Source: a bacterium (GTDB lineage: Bacteria; Desulfobacterota; JAPLJL01). Taken from it: a stretch of 14,398 bases of DNA. The stretch covers positions 1 to 14,398 of the forward strand of contig JAQTNV010000074.1 of NCBI GenBank assembly GCA_028713675.1, written 5' to 3'. The notes below the pieces were generated by a model. That model was not told the DNA's origin and searched no databases. It worked only from the letters and a program-made list of their open reading frames with translations. A program made the translations under genes and the position numbers. Shown here piece after piece: positions 1-6,907 of the stretch. Every line of letters starts with the position of its first letter. Position 1 is the stretch's first letter.

Positions 1-12
1 AAAAGAAAACAA

Positions 13-99
13 TGGTGCCGAAGGCGGGACTCGAACCCGCACGGGCATAGCCCACCACCCCCTCAAGATGGCGTGTCTACCAAATTCCACCACTTCGGC
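13..99 (-). tRNA. tRNA-Leu (anticodon GAG)
   Basis: Read on the minus strand this folds as a complete 87-nt class II tRNA with an encoded CCA end. The acceptor arms GCCGAAG and CTTCGGC pair fully, followed by A-CCA. The anticodon loop TTGAGGG gives anticodon GAG (bases 62-64), which reads CUC and CUU leucine codons. There is a long variable arm GGGC-TAT-GCCC, as expected for tRNA-Leu, and a T arm GCGGG-TTCGAGT-CCCGC. It lies 23 bases after the secG stop with no terminator between, so the two are probably co-transcribed. Escherichia coli also has a tRNA-Leu(GAG) gene (leuU) just after secG, so this is an old linkage. Confidence 0.97.
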
Positions 100-122
100 G
101 GCAAAGTTCATTTCCCTTCTGG

Positions 123-509
123 TCACGAATGAGGGGTCGGGGCGGCGGGATTTCCTGGACCGGTTTCGGATGGGACCGAGGTCGGAGCACCGGAACCGGT
201 ATCAGGCAGGACGGGGGCTTCCGGAGCCGGGGCCACCGGTCCGGAAGGGGCGGCTTCCTTTTCCAGGAGACGGCTGGTTCCCGGCCGGCCTTTTAAATAT
301 GAAAGGGAGATTGAGGTTATCATAAAAACGACGGCGGCAATTACGGTCAGCTTGGAGAGGAGGGTGCCGGCCCCCCGGGGTCCGAAGACGGTCTGGCTCG
401 ATCCTCCGAAGGTGGCCCCGATTTCCGCTCCCTTGCCGGTTTGCAGGAGAACGATCAGGATCAGGAAGATACAGGCCAGCACATGAATTGTAATAATAAG
501 TATGCTCAT
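123..509 (-). CDS. secG: SecG, preprotein translocase subunit
   Basis: SecG is the small third subunit of the SecYEG channel in the inner membrane; it aids SecA-driven protein export. The 128-residue product has a first membrane helix (residues 3-22), the family signature LLQTGKGAEIGATFGGSS (21-38), and a second helix (about 52-71). This is the usual two-helix SecG. Residues 82-128 are a Pro/Ala/Ser-rich tail of low complexity, as in many SecG proteins. The ATG start gives the expected N-terminus directly at the first helix, but no good Shine-Dalgarno precedes it. A weak promoter-like pair, TTGATT and TATCTA 17 bases apart (554-526), lies in the 61-base gap before it. tRNA-Leu follows. Confidence 0.96.
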   Translation of the reverse strand: MSILIITIHVLACIFLILIVLLQTGKGAEIGATFGGSSQTVFGPRGAGTLLSKLTVIAAVVFMITSISLSYLKGRPGTSRLLEKEAAPSGPVAPAPEAPVLPDTGSGAPTSVPSETGPGNPAAPTPHS

Positions 510-570
510 GATTTACCAACTAATATAGATACTCAAGAGTGAGTTAAAAATCAAGGGTCGGGAAAGATAT

Positions 571-1794
571 TTACTGGGTGGGGGCGTATCGGAAACGGAG
601 GGCGTCGGGGTTCTGGGAGCGGTAGGCCAGCCCCATCGCGCCCTGGGAGTTGACCGCGATCGAGGTCCAAAGCCCGGTTATCCCGGCGGTGTCGTACCGG
701 TAAATCTGCCAGCGATCATAGCTTTTCAGGGCCACCTTGAGGTCTCCGTTGGCTTCCTCGAAATAACTGATGATCGGATTTTCCCGGGAGGATAGGGCGA
801 TCCGGCAGTAGGCCCCGCTGGACCCTTCCGTGTCCACCGTGTCCCGGGTCCAGACACCACGGTCCGGATCATACTTGGCGTACCAGAGCTCGCCCCGGGT
901 ATCGTTTTGGTAACAGATATGAAGGGATCCGTAAGAGTCAATCACCAGGGAATTGTACCTGCCCACGTCATCTTCGCTGTCGTCGACCGCCAGGGAGATC
1001 CATTGCATGATGAGGGGATCGCGATAGGCGAGCATCAGGTCCCCGAGGAGGGAGTTATAATAAGTAATGAAGGGGACTCCCTGCGGGTCCAGGGCCAGGG
1101 AGGTGGCAAAAGAGACGCTTTGCCCCAGGCCCCGGGTAACCGTTTCAGCCGTGGACCCGGTGGGGGTATAGGTCAGGAAACGGAGATCGTAGGTTCCCGC
1201 TTTTATATAGCTGACATAGAGATAACCGTTGGGATCGAGGGCGAGGGAGCTTCCCATTCCGTTATTCCCGTCCGCGTCCAGGATTTCGGTGTGCCAGCTG
1301 GTGCCGTCGTACGAAGCCAGCTTGAGTTTCCCCTCGGTTTCATCCCGGTAAGAGATCCGGGGGAGGTTCCCCGGGGTCAGGACGAGGGAGCTGTAGGATC
1401 CGACATCGCCGATCTGATCGACGATCTCGACCCGCCAGCGGTTTTTTCCTCCCTCTCCGGGTTCCAGGCTGGCGTAGCGGAGATCCCCGTTGCTTAAGTC
1501 GTAATAGCTGATGTGGGGATAGTCGTTGGAATCGAAAGCCAGGGAAGTATAATATCCTATTCCCCCTCCCGTTCCCCGATCCACAATGGTGCTGGGGATG
1601 GTCCGGTAAAAATACTGGTTATCCGCGTCCCCGGACGAGGAATTTTCCTGGCAGGGACAGGGGGGGCAGATTTTTTCCCCGGATACGGGCCCGGTTACCC
1701 CGGAGGAGCAACCGGAAAAAGACCAGACGGAAACGACCGCGAAAATGAGGAGGATTTCCGGAATCCGCAGGGATCTTCTCACTTTCATATACAT
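571..1794 (-). CDS. Predicted lipoprotein with seven beta-propeller-like repeats
   Basis: I do not recognise a named family. The N-terminus is basic then hydrophobic (residues 11-27) and ends in SFSGC, so Cys29 is a plausible lipidation site. The -3 position is Phe, which makes the lipobox imperfect. A short linker holds three close cysteines (CPPCPC, 43-48). The rest is seven degenerate repeats starting near residues 81, 134, 180, 229, 279, 328 and 376, about 49 residues apart. The consensus resembles SLALDPxGxPxISYYDxxxG followed by DLxYA. Seven such units suggest a closed seven-bladed beta-propeller on the outer side of the inner membrane or on the outer membrane. No catalytic residues are evident; binding or structure is more likely. 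The start could also be the third-codon ATG (1788). Neither ATG has a Shine-Dalgarno. Confidence 0.85.
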   Translation of the reverse strand: MYMKVRRSLRIPEILLIFAVVSVWSFSGCSSGVTGPVSGEKICPPCPCQENSSSGDADNQYFYRTIPSTIVDRGTGGGIGYYTSLAFDSNDYPHISYYDLSNGDLRYASLEPGEGGKNRWRVEIVDQIGDVGSYSSLVLTPGNLPRISYRDETEGKLKLASYDGTSWHTEILDADGNNGMGSSLALDPNGYLYVSYIKAGTYDLRFLTYTPTGSTAETVTRGLGQSVSFATSLALDPQGVPFITYYNSLLGDLMLAYRDPLIMQWISLAVDDSEDDVGRYNSLVIDSYGSLHICYQNDTRGELWYAKYDPDRGVWTRDTVDTEGSSGAYCRIALSSRENPIISYFEEANGDLKVALKSYDRWQIYRYDTAGITGLWTSIAVNSQGAMGLAYRSQNPDALRFRYAPTQ

Positions 1795-1802
1795 ATCATA
1801 AC

Positions 1803-1808
1803 ATTATA
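1803..1808 (-). promoter_or_regulatory. Candidate -10 box of the lipoprotein gene
   Basis: On the minus strand the sequence reads TATAAT exactly, 8 bases before the ATG at 1794. A start site at the usual distance would fall at about 1796, giving a leaderless or nearly leaderless mRNA, which fits the lack of a Shine-Dalgarno. No good -35 box is visible (AGGTCA at 1831-1826 is poor). Confidence 0.4.
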
Positions 1809-1824
1809 ACAAAGCAACTTGGGT

Positions 1825-1853
1825 TTGACCTAAGCCATAAGCTTGATTAAAAA
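1825..1853 (+). promoter_or_regulatory. Candidate promoter of the five-gene operon
   Basis: TTGACC (1825-1830) and TAAAAA (1848-1853) are separated by 17 bases. The -35 matches at 5 of 6 positions, the -10 at 4 of 6. The predicted start would be near 1860, just before the TTG start codon at 1878. It overlaps the divergent promoter region of the lipoprotein gene. Confidence 0.3.
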
Positions 1854-1877
1854 TGTATTATCGGGGGTAAAAAAGGG

Positions 1878-3425
1878 TTGGAAGCTACGGAAAGAATATT
1901 GGGGTTCTTGCAGGAGTGGGCCAAGGCTGTGCGCGCCTATAACCTTTACCCGGAAGGGCATCCCTCCCTGGCTTCCTCCTCGGGACTTCTCTCCCGGCTG
2001 GCCCAGGAGCTGGCCGAGGCCGGATACTCCCCCCTGGAATTGGAGATCAGCCGGACGGGTTTCAAATTCCAGGGCCAGAAAATATCCTCGACCAGCCCGG
2101 CCGTTTTCAGCCTGCTCAACCACCTCCATCAGCGTCGTTTGCGCCGGATCACGTTCCTGCCCTCCCTGGAGCCGGAGGCGATCCACGAATTTCTCCAGAT
2201 CATTTCCCTGAACGAGGGCGAAATCAGCTCCCTGGGCGGGGTCAAGGCGATTTGTGAACTCCGCAAGATTGCCGGCCTGGAGGTGGAGGAAGTGAGCTTC
2301 CAGGAGGTCTTGCCCGACCAGGAACACCTTCTGCTGGAAGTGCGGGAAGAGCTGCCCGCCCCGCAGGAATTCACCGCGGAGCCCGAACCCGACCAGGACG
2401 AACGGACCAAGCTCCGGGCGCTTTTGCAGAATCTGGAAAAGGAGGATGACCTGAACCGGGCGGCCGGGCTGCTCTCCGAATGTGTCGAGGTTCTCCGCCC
2501 GCTTTTGGGGCTGGACCGGAGGGAAGCCGTGCTGGAAGCGCTGGAGGGCCTGACCCAGCTTTCCGCCTCGCCGATGATCACGGAGGAAAAACGGGCTTTC
2601 TTCGCCCGGAGCTGGGGACAGGTTTTAACCCGTCCGACCCTGGAAACGCTGCTCAACTGGCTGGCCCGTCCTCCGGAGATCGAGATCGGATTGGTGAGGC
2701 GAATCCTGGAGGCCGCGGGCCCGGGAATCCTGCCCCAGTTCCTGGCGGTGCTCTCGGAATCTCCCCGGTCGCGCCTGGCCGCTTCCCCGGGGCTCATACT
2801 TCTGTCGATTTTTCCGGAAGAGGAAACCATCCAGCTCCTGTCCGAGAAGGCCCGGTCCTCCCCGCTCTCCCAGATCGCCTCGGTGCTGTTCCTGCTGAGC
2901 CAGATCGCGGAGGAAAAGGCCGTTCCCACCTTGCGGGAACTGCTCTCGCGCCCGGAAGGCGCGGTGCAGCGGGAGGCGATCTCCGGCCTGTCCCTGATCG
3001 GCGGCAGGAATGCCGCGCGGATATTGATGAATTATTTTTTCAACGCTCCGGTGGACCAGAAACCCCTGGTCGTGGCGGCCCTGGGATCGATGCCGCCCGA
3101 CGACGTTTTTCACTTTCTGACCCAGATATGCCTGGGGGATTCGACCGTGCCTCTGAAAAAGAGCGCGATCACGGCCTTGGGAAACCTGAAGGATCCGAGG
3201 GTGGGCCCCCTGCTGATCAAGATTTTGAAACGGAGGGGTTTCTTCCGGCGGCTGCCTGCGGAACTGGAACGGGAGGCGGCTTCCGCCCTGGCGGAGATCG
3301 GGGGAAAAGAGGCTTTTAATTTCTTCCTGCACGTCTTGCGGCACCGGGATTTTTCCGATCCGGGCTTGCTCTGGGACGCCTTGGGAAACTGGGAGAAAAA
3401 AATCGGGCTGCTCAATGGAAATTGA
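1878..3425 (+). CDS. HEAT-repeat protein with N-terminal YPxGHP domain
   Basis: The 515-residue protein has two parts. Residues 1 to about 145 resemble the N-terminus of the HD-GYP protein encoded next: both begin with a helix leading to YPxGHPxL (YPEGHPSL at 24-31) and continue co-linearly to a GGxxxxxR region. Residues about 345-510 are alpha-helical HEAT-like units with phrases such as AVPTLRELLSRPE, REAISGLSLIGG and SAITALGNLKD. HEAT arrays are usually protein-binding scaffolds; no catalytic motif is seen. The region 160-340 is helical and charged. A TTG start is chosen because it puts YPxGHP within one residue of its position in the neighbour and no ATG is available; an in-frame stop lies at 1848. 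The gene overlaps the next by 11 bases, suggesting coupled translation. Confidence 0.85.
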   Translation: MEATERILGFLQEWAKAVRAYNLYPEGHPSLASSSGLLSRLAQELAEAGYSPLELEISRTGFKFQGQKISSTSPAVFSLLNHLHQRRLRRITFLPSLEPEAIHEFLQIISLNEGEISSLGGVKAICELRKIAGLEVEEVSFQEVLPDQEHLLLEVREELPAPQEFTAEPEPDQDERTKLRALLQNLEKEDDLNRAAGLLSECVEVLRPLLGLDRREAVLEALEGLTQLSASPMITEEKRAFFARSWGQVLTRPTLETLLNWLARPPEIEIGLVRRILEAAGPGILPQFLAVLSESPRSRLAASPGLILLSIFPEEETIQLLSEKARSSPLSQIASVLFLLSQIAEEKAVPTLRELLSRPEGAVQREAISGLSLIGGRNAARILMNYFFNAPVDQKPLVVAALGSMPPDDVFHFLTQICLGDSTVPLKKSAITALGNLKDPRVGPLLIKILKRRGFFRRLPAELEREAASALAEIGGKEAFNFFLHVLRHRDFSDPGLLWDALGNWEKKIGLLNGN

Positions 3426-4740
3426 TGTTTTTTACAAGATCATAAATGCTTTCGCCGGGGCGATCCGGAACTTCTCCTACTATCCCCCGGGGCATCCGGC
3501 TCTTCTCCGCCAGATCCAGACTGTGCTTTCCCTCCTGTCGCCGCTTTTGGAGGAGGGGGATGTCAGCCTCGGGGTGGCCGAGGGATTGCTGGTCTTGAAC
3601 AGCGAACCCCTGTTCAAGGAAAGCCCGGCGGGAGAGGAGCTGAAAGCCCGTTTTGCCGAAAGGAGAGTCGGCGGCCTGGCCTTCCGCCGGGGAGTAACCG
3701 CGGAAGAACTTTTCGCCCTGAGCCGGATCCTGCACCAGGATCCGGTTCCCACCGAGGACCCCGGGGGATTGCCGGCGCAATTCCGGGAAGCCGGGATCAA
3801 AAACATCGTTCCGATCGAGATCGAAGCGGTCGAGGACAAGGCCGAGCGGGTGTACCATTCGGCCCGGGATATCGTGGCCAAGGTCATGAACGACGCCCGC
3901 CTGGGGATGATTCCCAAGGTGGAAACCGCGGTGAAAACCATCGAGGAGATGGCGGATATCATGATTTCCGACCGCAACGCGATCCTGGGCCTGACCATGC
4001 TTTCTTCCTACGACAATTACACCTTCAACCACAGCGTGAATGTCGGCATCCTGGCCCTGAGCCTGGCCCAGCACCTGGAACATTCCGAAAACCTCCAGAT
4101 GGAGGTGGGGGTGGCCGGGCTTCTGCATGACATCGGGAAAACCTTTACCCCCCTGAACGTCCTGAACAAGCCGGGGCCGCTCTCGGATGACGAGTGGGAA
4201 ATCATCCGCCGTCACCCGTTGGACGGCACCAGGCTGATCGAAAAGATGGAAGGACCTCCCCCGGGAACCGCCACCATCGTCCTGGAACATCACATGGGAC
4301 ACAATCTCCGGGGTTATCCCAAACCCTCCGGGACCGACCATAAGCCGCATCCCGGGACCATGATCGTGACCATTTCCGATTGCTACGATTCCATGACCAC
4401 CCTGCGCGCTTACCAGGAGCGGCTCGAGCCCCGGGAAGCGTTAAAAAGAATGAACGGCCTGGCGGGAAAGCATTTTGATCCGAAAACCCTGAAGAGTTTC
4501 ATCCAGATGCTGGGGATCTATCCGATCGGGAGCCTGGTCCGGCTCAGCAGCGGGGAGATTGCCCTGGTGACCGGGGTGGAGAGCGGGGATCCCAATCATC
4601 CCCGGGTGAAGATTGTCACCGATCGCGACGGGAAAAAGCTCCCGGAGTATCAGGAAATGAAGCTGGCCGAAGATCCCCTGGGCCGGGAGATTATCGCGAC
4701 CGTGGATTTCATGGCCAAGGACGTGGATATTTCCCCCTGA
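3415..4740 (+). CDS. HD-GYP domain phosphodiesterase with N-terminal YPxGHP domain
   Basis: HD-GYP enzymes hydrolyse cyclic di-GMP, and some act on other cyclic dinucleotides, using a di- or tri-metal centre in the cytoplasm. In this 441-residue protein the metal-binding motifs are present in order: NHSVNV (His206), HDIGK (238-242), HP (His267), HH (292-293), GYP (300-302) and SDCYD (321-325). The residues before GYP read MGHNLR rather than the usual acidic DG-type segment, so activity or substrate may differ. Residues 1 to about 142 (YPPGHPAL at 23-30) match the N-terminus of the upstream HEAT protein. The C-terminus has a YPIGSLVRLSSGEIALV extension often seen in this family. The ATG lies inside the end of the HEAT gene without a clear Shine-Dalgarno, so translation is probably coupled. 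Confidence 0.92.
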   Translation: MEIDVFYKIINAFAGAIRNFSYYPPGHPALLRQIQTVLSLLSPLLEEGDVSLGVAEGLLVLNSEPLFKESPAGEELKARFAERRVGGLAFRRGVTAEELFALSRILHQDPVPTEDPGGLPAQFREAGIKNIVPIEIEAVEDKAERVYHSARDIVAKVMNDARLGMIPKVETAVKTIEEMADIMISDRNAILGLTMLSSYDNYTFNHSVNVGILALSLAQHLEHSENLQMEVGVAGLLHDIGKTFTPLNVLNKPGPLSDDEWEIIRRHPLDGTRLIEKMEGPPPGTATIVLEHHMGHNLRGYPKPSGTDHKPHPGTMIVTISDCYDSMTTLRAYQERLEPREALKRMNGLAGKHFDPKTLKSFIQMLGIYPIGSLVRLSSGEIALVTGVESGDPNHPRVKIVTDRDGKKLPEYQEMKLAEDPLGREIIATVDFMAKDVDISP

Positions 4741-4773
4741 CGGAACCCCGGACCCGGAGACGGAAAGGCGACC

Positions 4774-5703
4774 ATGACTTATGACGTGATTATTCTGGGA
4801 GGCGGACCGGCGGGGCTGACCGCGGGGATTTATCTGTCCCGGGGCGGGAAGAAAACCCTGCTGCTTGAGGGGATCGAGGGAGGGGAGGCCGCCCGGATTG
4901 AAAAGGTCGAAAACTACCCGGGGTTTCCCGAGGGAATCTCCGGGTCCGATCTGGTCGCCCGGATCCGGGAGCAGGCCCGGGCCTTCGGGACCGAGATCCG
5001 GAGCGAGGAGGCCGCCGCCCTGGAAGCGGTCGGGGAGGAAAAGCGGGTCCGCGTGGAAACGGAGGTGCTGGTTTCCCGGAGCGTGATCATCGCCATCGGC
5101 ACCCATCCCCGCCGCCTGCAGGTTCCCGGAGAAAAGGAGCTTTTCGGCCGCGGGGTTTCTTACTGCGCCACCTGCGACGGCCCGCTTTTCCGGGGGAAGC
5201 CGGTGGCGGTGGTGGGGGGCGGAAACTCGGCGGTCCACGAAGCCCTGCACCTGGCGGGACTGGCCTCCCGGGTTTACCTGATCCACCGGCGGGACCGCCT
5301 GCGCGCCGAGCATGTCGCCGGCGAACGGGCCCGTTCCCATCCCCGGGTCGAGATCGTCTGGGATTCCATCCCGCAGCGGTTCCTGGGAGACGAATCGCTG
5401 AGCGGGATTGAGATCCTGAACAAAAAAACCGGGGCGGTCAGCGTGATCGAGGCGGCGGCGGTTTTCGTGAGTATCGGGGCCCACCCCCGGACCGAATTTC
5501 TCCGGGGCGTCTTGGATTTGGATCCGGAGGGATTTATAGTAACGGGTGAGAATCTGCAAACTTCGATGCCGGGGGTGTTCGCGGCCGGGGATGTGCGGGT
5601 CCAGGATTTCCGCCAGATCGTGACCGCGGTGGCGGAGGGGGCCCGGGCGGCCCAGGCGGCGGAGAATTACTGCGGCGTGATGTCGCCGCCCCGGCGGAGA
5701 TAA
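4774..5703 (+). CDS. trxB: Thioredoxin reductase (NADPH, FAD)
   Basis: TrxB passes electrons from NADPH through FAD and a redox-active disulfide to thioredoxin in the cytoplasm. The 309-residue product has the normal length. Visible motifs are the FAD-binding GGGPAG (9-14), ENYPGFPEG (46-54), the active-site CATC (131-134), the NADPH-binding GGGNSA (148-153), HRRDRLRA (171-178) typical of NADPH use, and the C-terminal FAD motif GVFAAGDV (267-274). The common GGQ after the first strand is GGE here (36-38), a small oddity. The ATG has a good Shine-Dalgarno (GGAAAGG, 4761-4767). It sits 33 bases after the HD-GYP gene and 36 before a cyclic-nucleotide-binding gene, so it is in the operon. The last residues (SPPRRR) are low complexity. 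Confidence 0.95.
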   Translation: MTYDVIILGGGPAGLTAGIYLSRGGKKTLLLEGIEGGEAARIEKVENYPGFPEGISGSDLVARIREQARAFGTEIRSEEAAALEAVGEEKRVRVETEVLVSRSVIIAIGTHPRRLQVPGEKELFGRGVSYCATCDGPLFRGKPVAVVGGGNSAVHEALHLAGLASRVYLIHRRDRLRAEHVAGERARSHPRVEIVWDSIPQRFLGDESLSGIEILNKKTGAVSVIEAAAVFVSIGAHPRTEFLRGVLDLDPEGFIVTGENLQTSMPGVFAAGDVRVQDFRQIVTAVAEGARAAQAAENYCGVMSPPRRR

Positions 5704-5739
5704 CGATCGGGCCAGGCGCGCAAGTTAAGGGGGAGCGGA

Positions 5740-6201
5740 ATGAAAACCGAGGCATTAAAGAGGGTTTACCTTTTCCAGAGCCTGAAAAACTCCGAACTGG
5801 AGCTGATCCTCTCCATCGCCCGCCGCTGGAAATTTTCCTCCGGTCAGACCGTCTTCCGGGAAGGGGATGTGGGGGACCGGTTTTACCTGATTCTCACCGG
5901 AGAGGTGCGGATTTCCAAGCAGGTGCCCGGGATCGGGGAGGAGGCCCTGGCGGTCCTCAAACCCGGGGATTTTTTCGGGGAAATGGCCCTGATCGATGAC
6001 GCGTCCCGCTCCGCGGACGCGATTGCCAACCAGGAGACCACCCTCCTGGGGATTGAGCGGAAGGATTTCGAATCCCTCCTTTTTCTCAACAAGGACCTGG
6101 CTTACGCCGTCCTCTGGGCCTTTTCCCGGACCCTCTGCCAGAGACTCCGGGAGATGAACGACAAGCTGCAGGCCATGCTGGCCATGCGGGGAGGCTTCTA
6201 G
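5740..6201 (+). CDS. Stand-alone cyclic-nucleotide-binding (Crp-type) protein 1
   Basis: The 153-residue protein is essentially one cNMP-binding domain: YLFQSLKNSELELI helix (10-23), beta-roll glycines (EGDVGD, 41-46), and the phosphate-binding cassette FGEMALIDDASRSADA (79-94) with Glu81 and the phosphate-contacting Arg90-Ser91. A C-terminal helix (116-148) resembles the Crp dimer helix. There is no helix-turn-helix or other output domain, so it is not a classical Crp/Fnr regulator. It may bind cAMP, cGMP or another nucleotide and act on a partner. A strong Shine-Dalgarno (AAGGGGGAG) precedes the ATG. The next gene, 5 bases on, is a paralogue. Fusions of such domains to thioredoxin reductase are known in some bacteria, which supports a link to trxB upstream. 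Confidence 0.9.
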   Translation: MKTEALKRVYLFQSLKNSELELILSIARRWKFSSGQTVFREGDVGDRFYLILTGEVRISKQVPGIGEEALAVLKPGDFFGEMALIDDASRSADAIANQETTLLGIERKDFESLLFLNKDLAYAVLWAFSRTLCQRLREMNDKLQAMLAMRGGF

Positions 6202-6206
6202 GTTTT

Positions 6207-6677
6207 ATGGCCGCTGATTACAAAAAGCTGCTCAAGAAGGTTTATCTTTTTTCCAGCCTGACCGACCAGGAAATCCAGAAGATCGCCACCATCTGCAAGC
6301 CGGAGAGCTTTCCCCGGGGCAAGCTGATTTTCGCGGAGGGGAATCCCGGGGATAAGCTTTACTTCATCATTAAGGGCTCGATCCGGGTGAGCAAGAAGAT
6401 CCGGGCCGGGAACGAGCAGGTCCTGGCCACGCTCCAGGCCGGCGAATTTTTCGGGGAGATGGCCCTGATCGACGAGGTGGGGCGTTCGGCGGATGCCTGG
6501 GCCGAGGAGGCCTCCGAACTGATCTCGATCAGCAAAAACGATTTCGCTACCCTGATTTTCCGGGAAAAGGAAATCGCCACCTCGCTGCTCTGGAACATTA
6601 TCCGCACCCTCTCTTCCCGCCTGCGGGAAACCGATGAAAAGTTGAAAAGCATGGTGGAATTCAAATCGGGAATCTGA
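6207..6677 (+). CDS. Stand-alone cyclic-nucleotide-binding (Crp-type) protein 2
   Basis: This 156-residue protein is a clear paralogue of the one just before it, with the same layout. It has the helix KVYLFSSLTDQEIQKI (11-26), the beta-roll EGNPGD (44-49), the phosphate-binding cassette FGEMALIDEVGRSADA (82-97) with Glu84 and Arg93-Ser94, and a C-terminal helix ending SRLRETDEKLKSM. It has no DNA-binding domain. Both proteins keep the residues needed for cyclic nucleotide contact, so the pair may form a heterodimer or respond to different ligands. It starts 5 bases after the previous stop with only a weak AGG before the ATG, so translation is likely coupled. It is the last gene of the operon; no clear T-run terminator follows. 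Confidence 0.9.
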   Translation: MAADYKKLLKKVYLFSSLTDQEIQKIATICKPESFPRGKLIFAEGNPGDKLYFIIKGSIRVSKKIRAGNEQVLATLQAGEFFGEMALIDEVGRSADAWAEEASELISISKNDFATLIFREKEIATSLLWNIIRTLSSRLRETDEKLKSMVEFKSGI

Positions 6678-6681
6678 GAAT

Positions 6682-6760
6682 CAATAACCAATGATCAAGC
6701 TCCAATAACCAAACAAATCCCAAATTCCAAACCAAAATTCCAAACTCGAAACTCGAAACC
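6682..6760 (+). repeat. A/C-rich degenerate direct repeats
   Basis: Short direct repeats fill the start of the gap after the operon: CAATAACCAA at 6682-6691 and 6703-6712, AAATTCCAAAC at 6722-6732 and 6735-6745, and two copies of CTCGAAA at 6745-6758. Units differ and spacers are tiny, so it is not a CRISPR array. A related GTTCAAA array lies before gspJ (12339-12377). Function is unknown. Confidence 0.75.
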
Positions 6761-6771
6761 AGAATGAAGCT

Positions 6772-6792
6772 CCCCGCGGCAAGACCGCGGGG
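6772..6792 (+). repeat. Hairpin repeat, copy 1 (CAAGA loop)
   Basis: A perfect 8-bp stem, CCCCGCGG and CCGCGGGG, closes the loop CAAGA. No T-run follows on either strand, so it is not a standard terminator. A second copy with the same loop lies at 6908-6928. Confidence 0.85.
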
Positions 6793-6825
6793 TATCTAAG
6801 TTAAAAAGACTCTTATATAGTCTGG

Positions 6826-6895
6826 TGTCATTCCTGCGAAAGCAGGAATCCAGAAAAATAAAAAAACTGTATTCCGCATCAAGTGCGGAATGACA
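6826..6895 (+). repeat. Small inverted-repeat element (two hairpins with matching ends)
   Basis: The outer ends TGTCATTCC (6826-6834) and GGAATGACA (6887-6895) are perfect inverted repeats. Inside are two hairpins: ATTCCTGC-GAAA-GCAGGAAT (6830-6849) and ATTCCGCA-TCAAG-TGCGGAAT (6871-6891), separated by an A-rich linker. The left half belongs to the widespread TCATTCCCGCGAAAGCGGGAATCC repeat type (REP- or dRS3-like), and the whole resembles a tiny non-autonomous mobile element. Confidence 0.75.
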
Positions 6896-6907
6896 GAGTT
6901 AATTTAA

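Noticed and set aside
3412-4350. Long open frame on the minus strand opposite the HD-GYP gene
   Set aside because: Its product is a His/Gly/Gln-rich shadow, whereas the plus strand has the full HD-GYP motifs.
6682-6760. Possible CRISPR array
   Set aside because: Repeat units are 7-11 bases, unequal, and almost without spacers. No cas genes are nearby.
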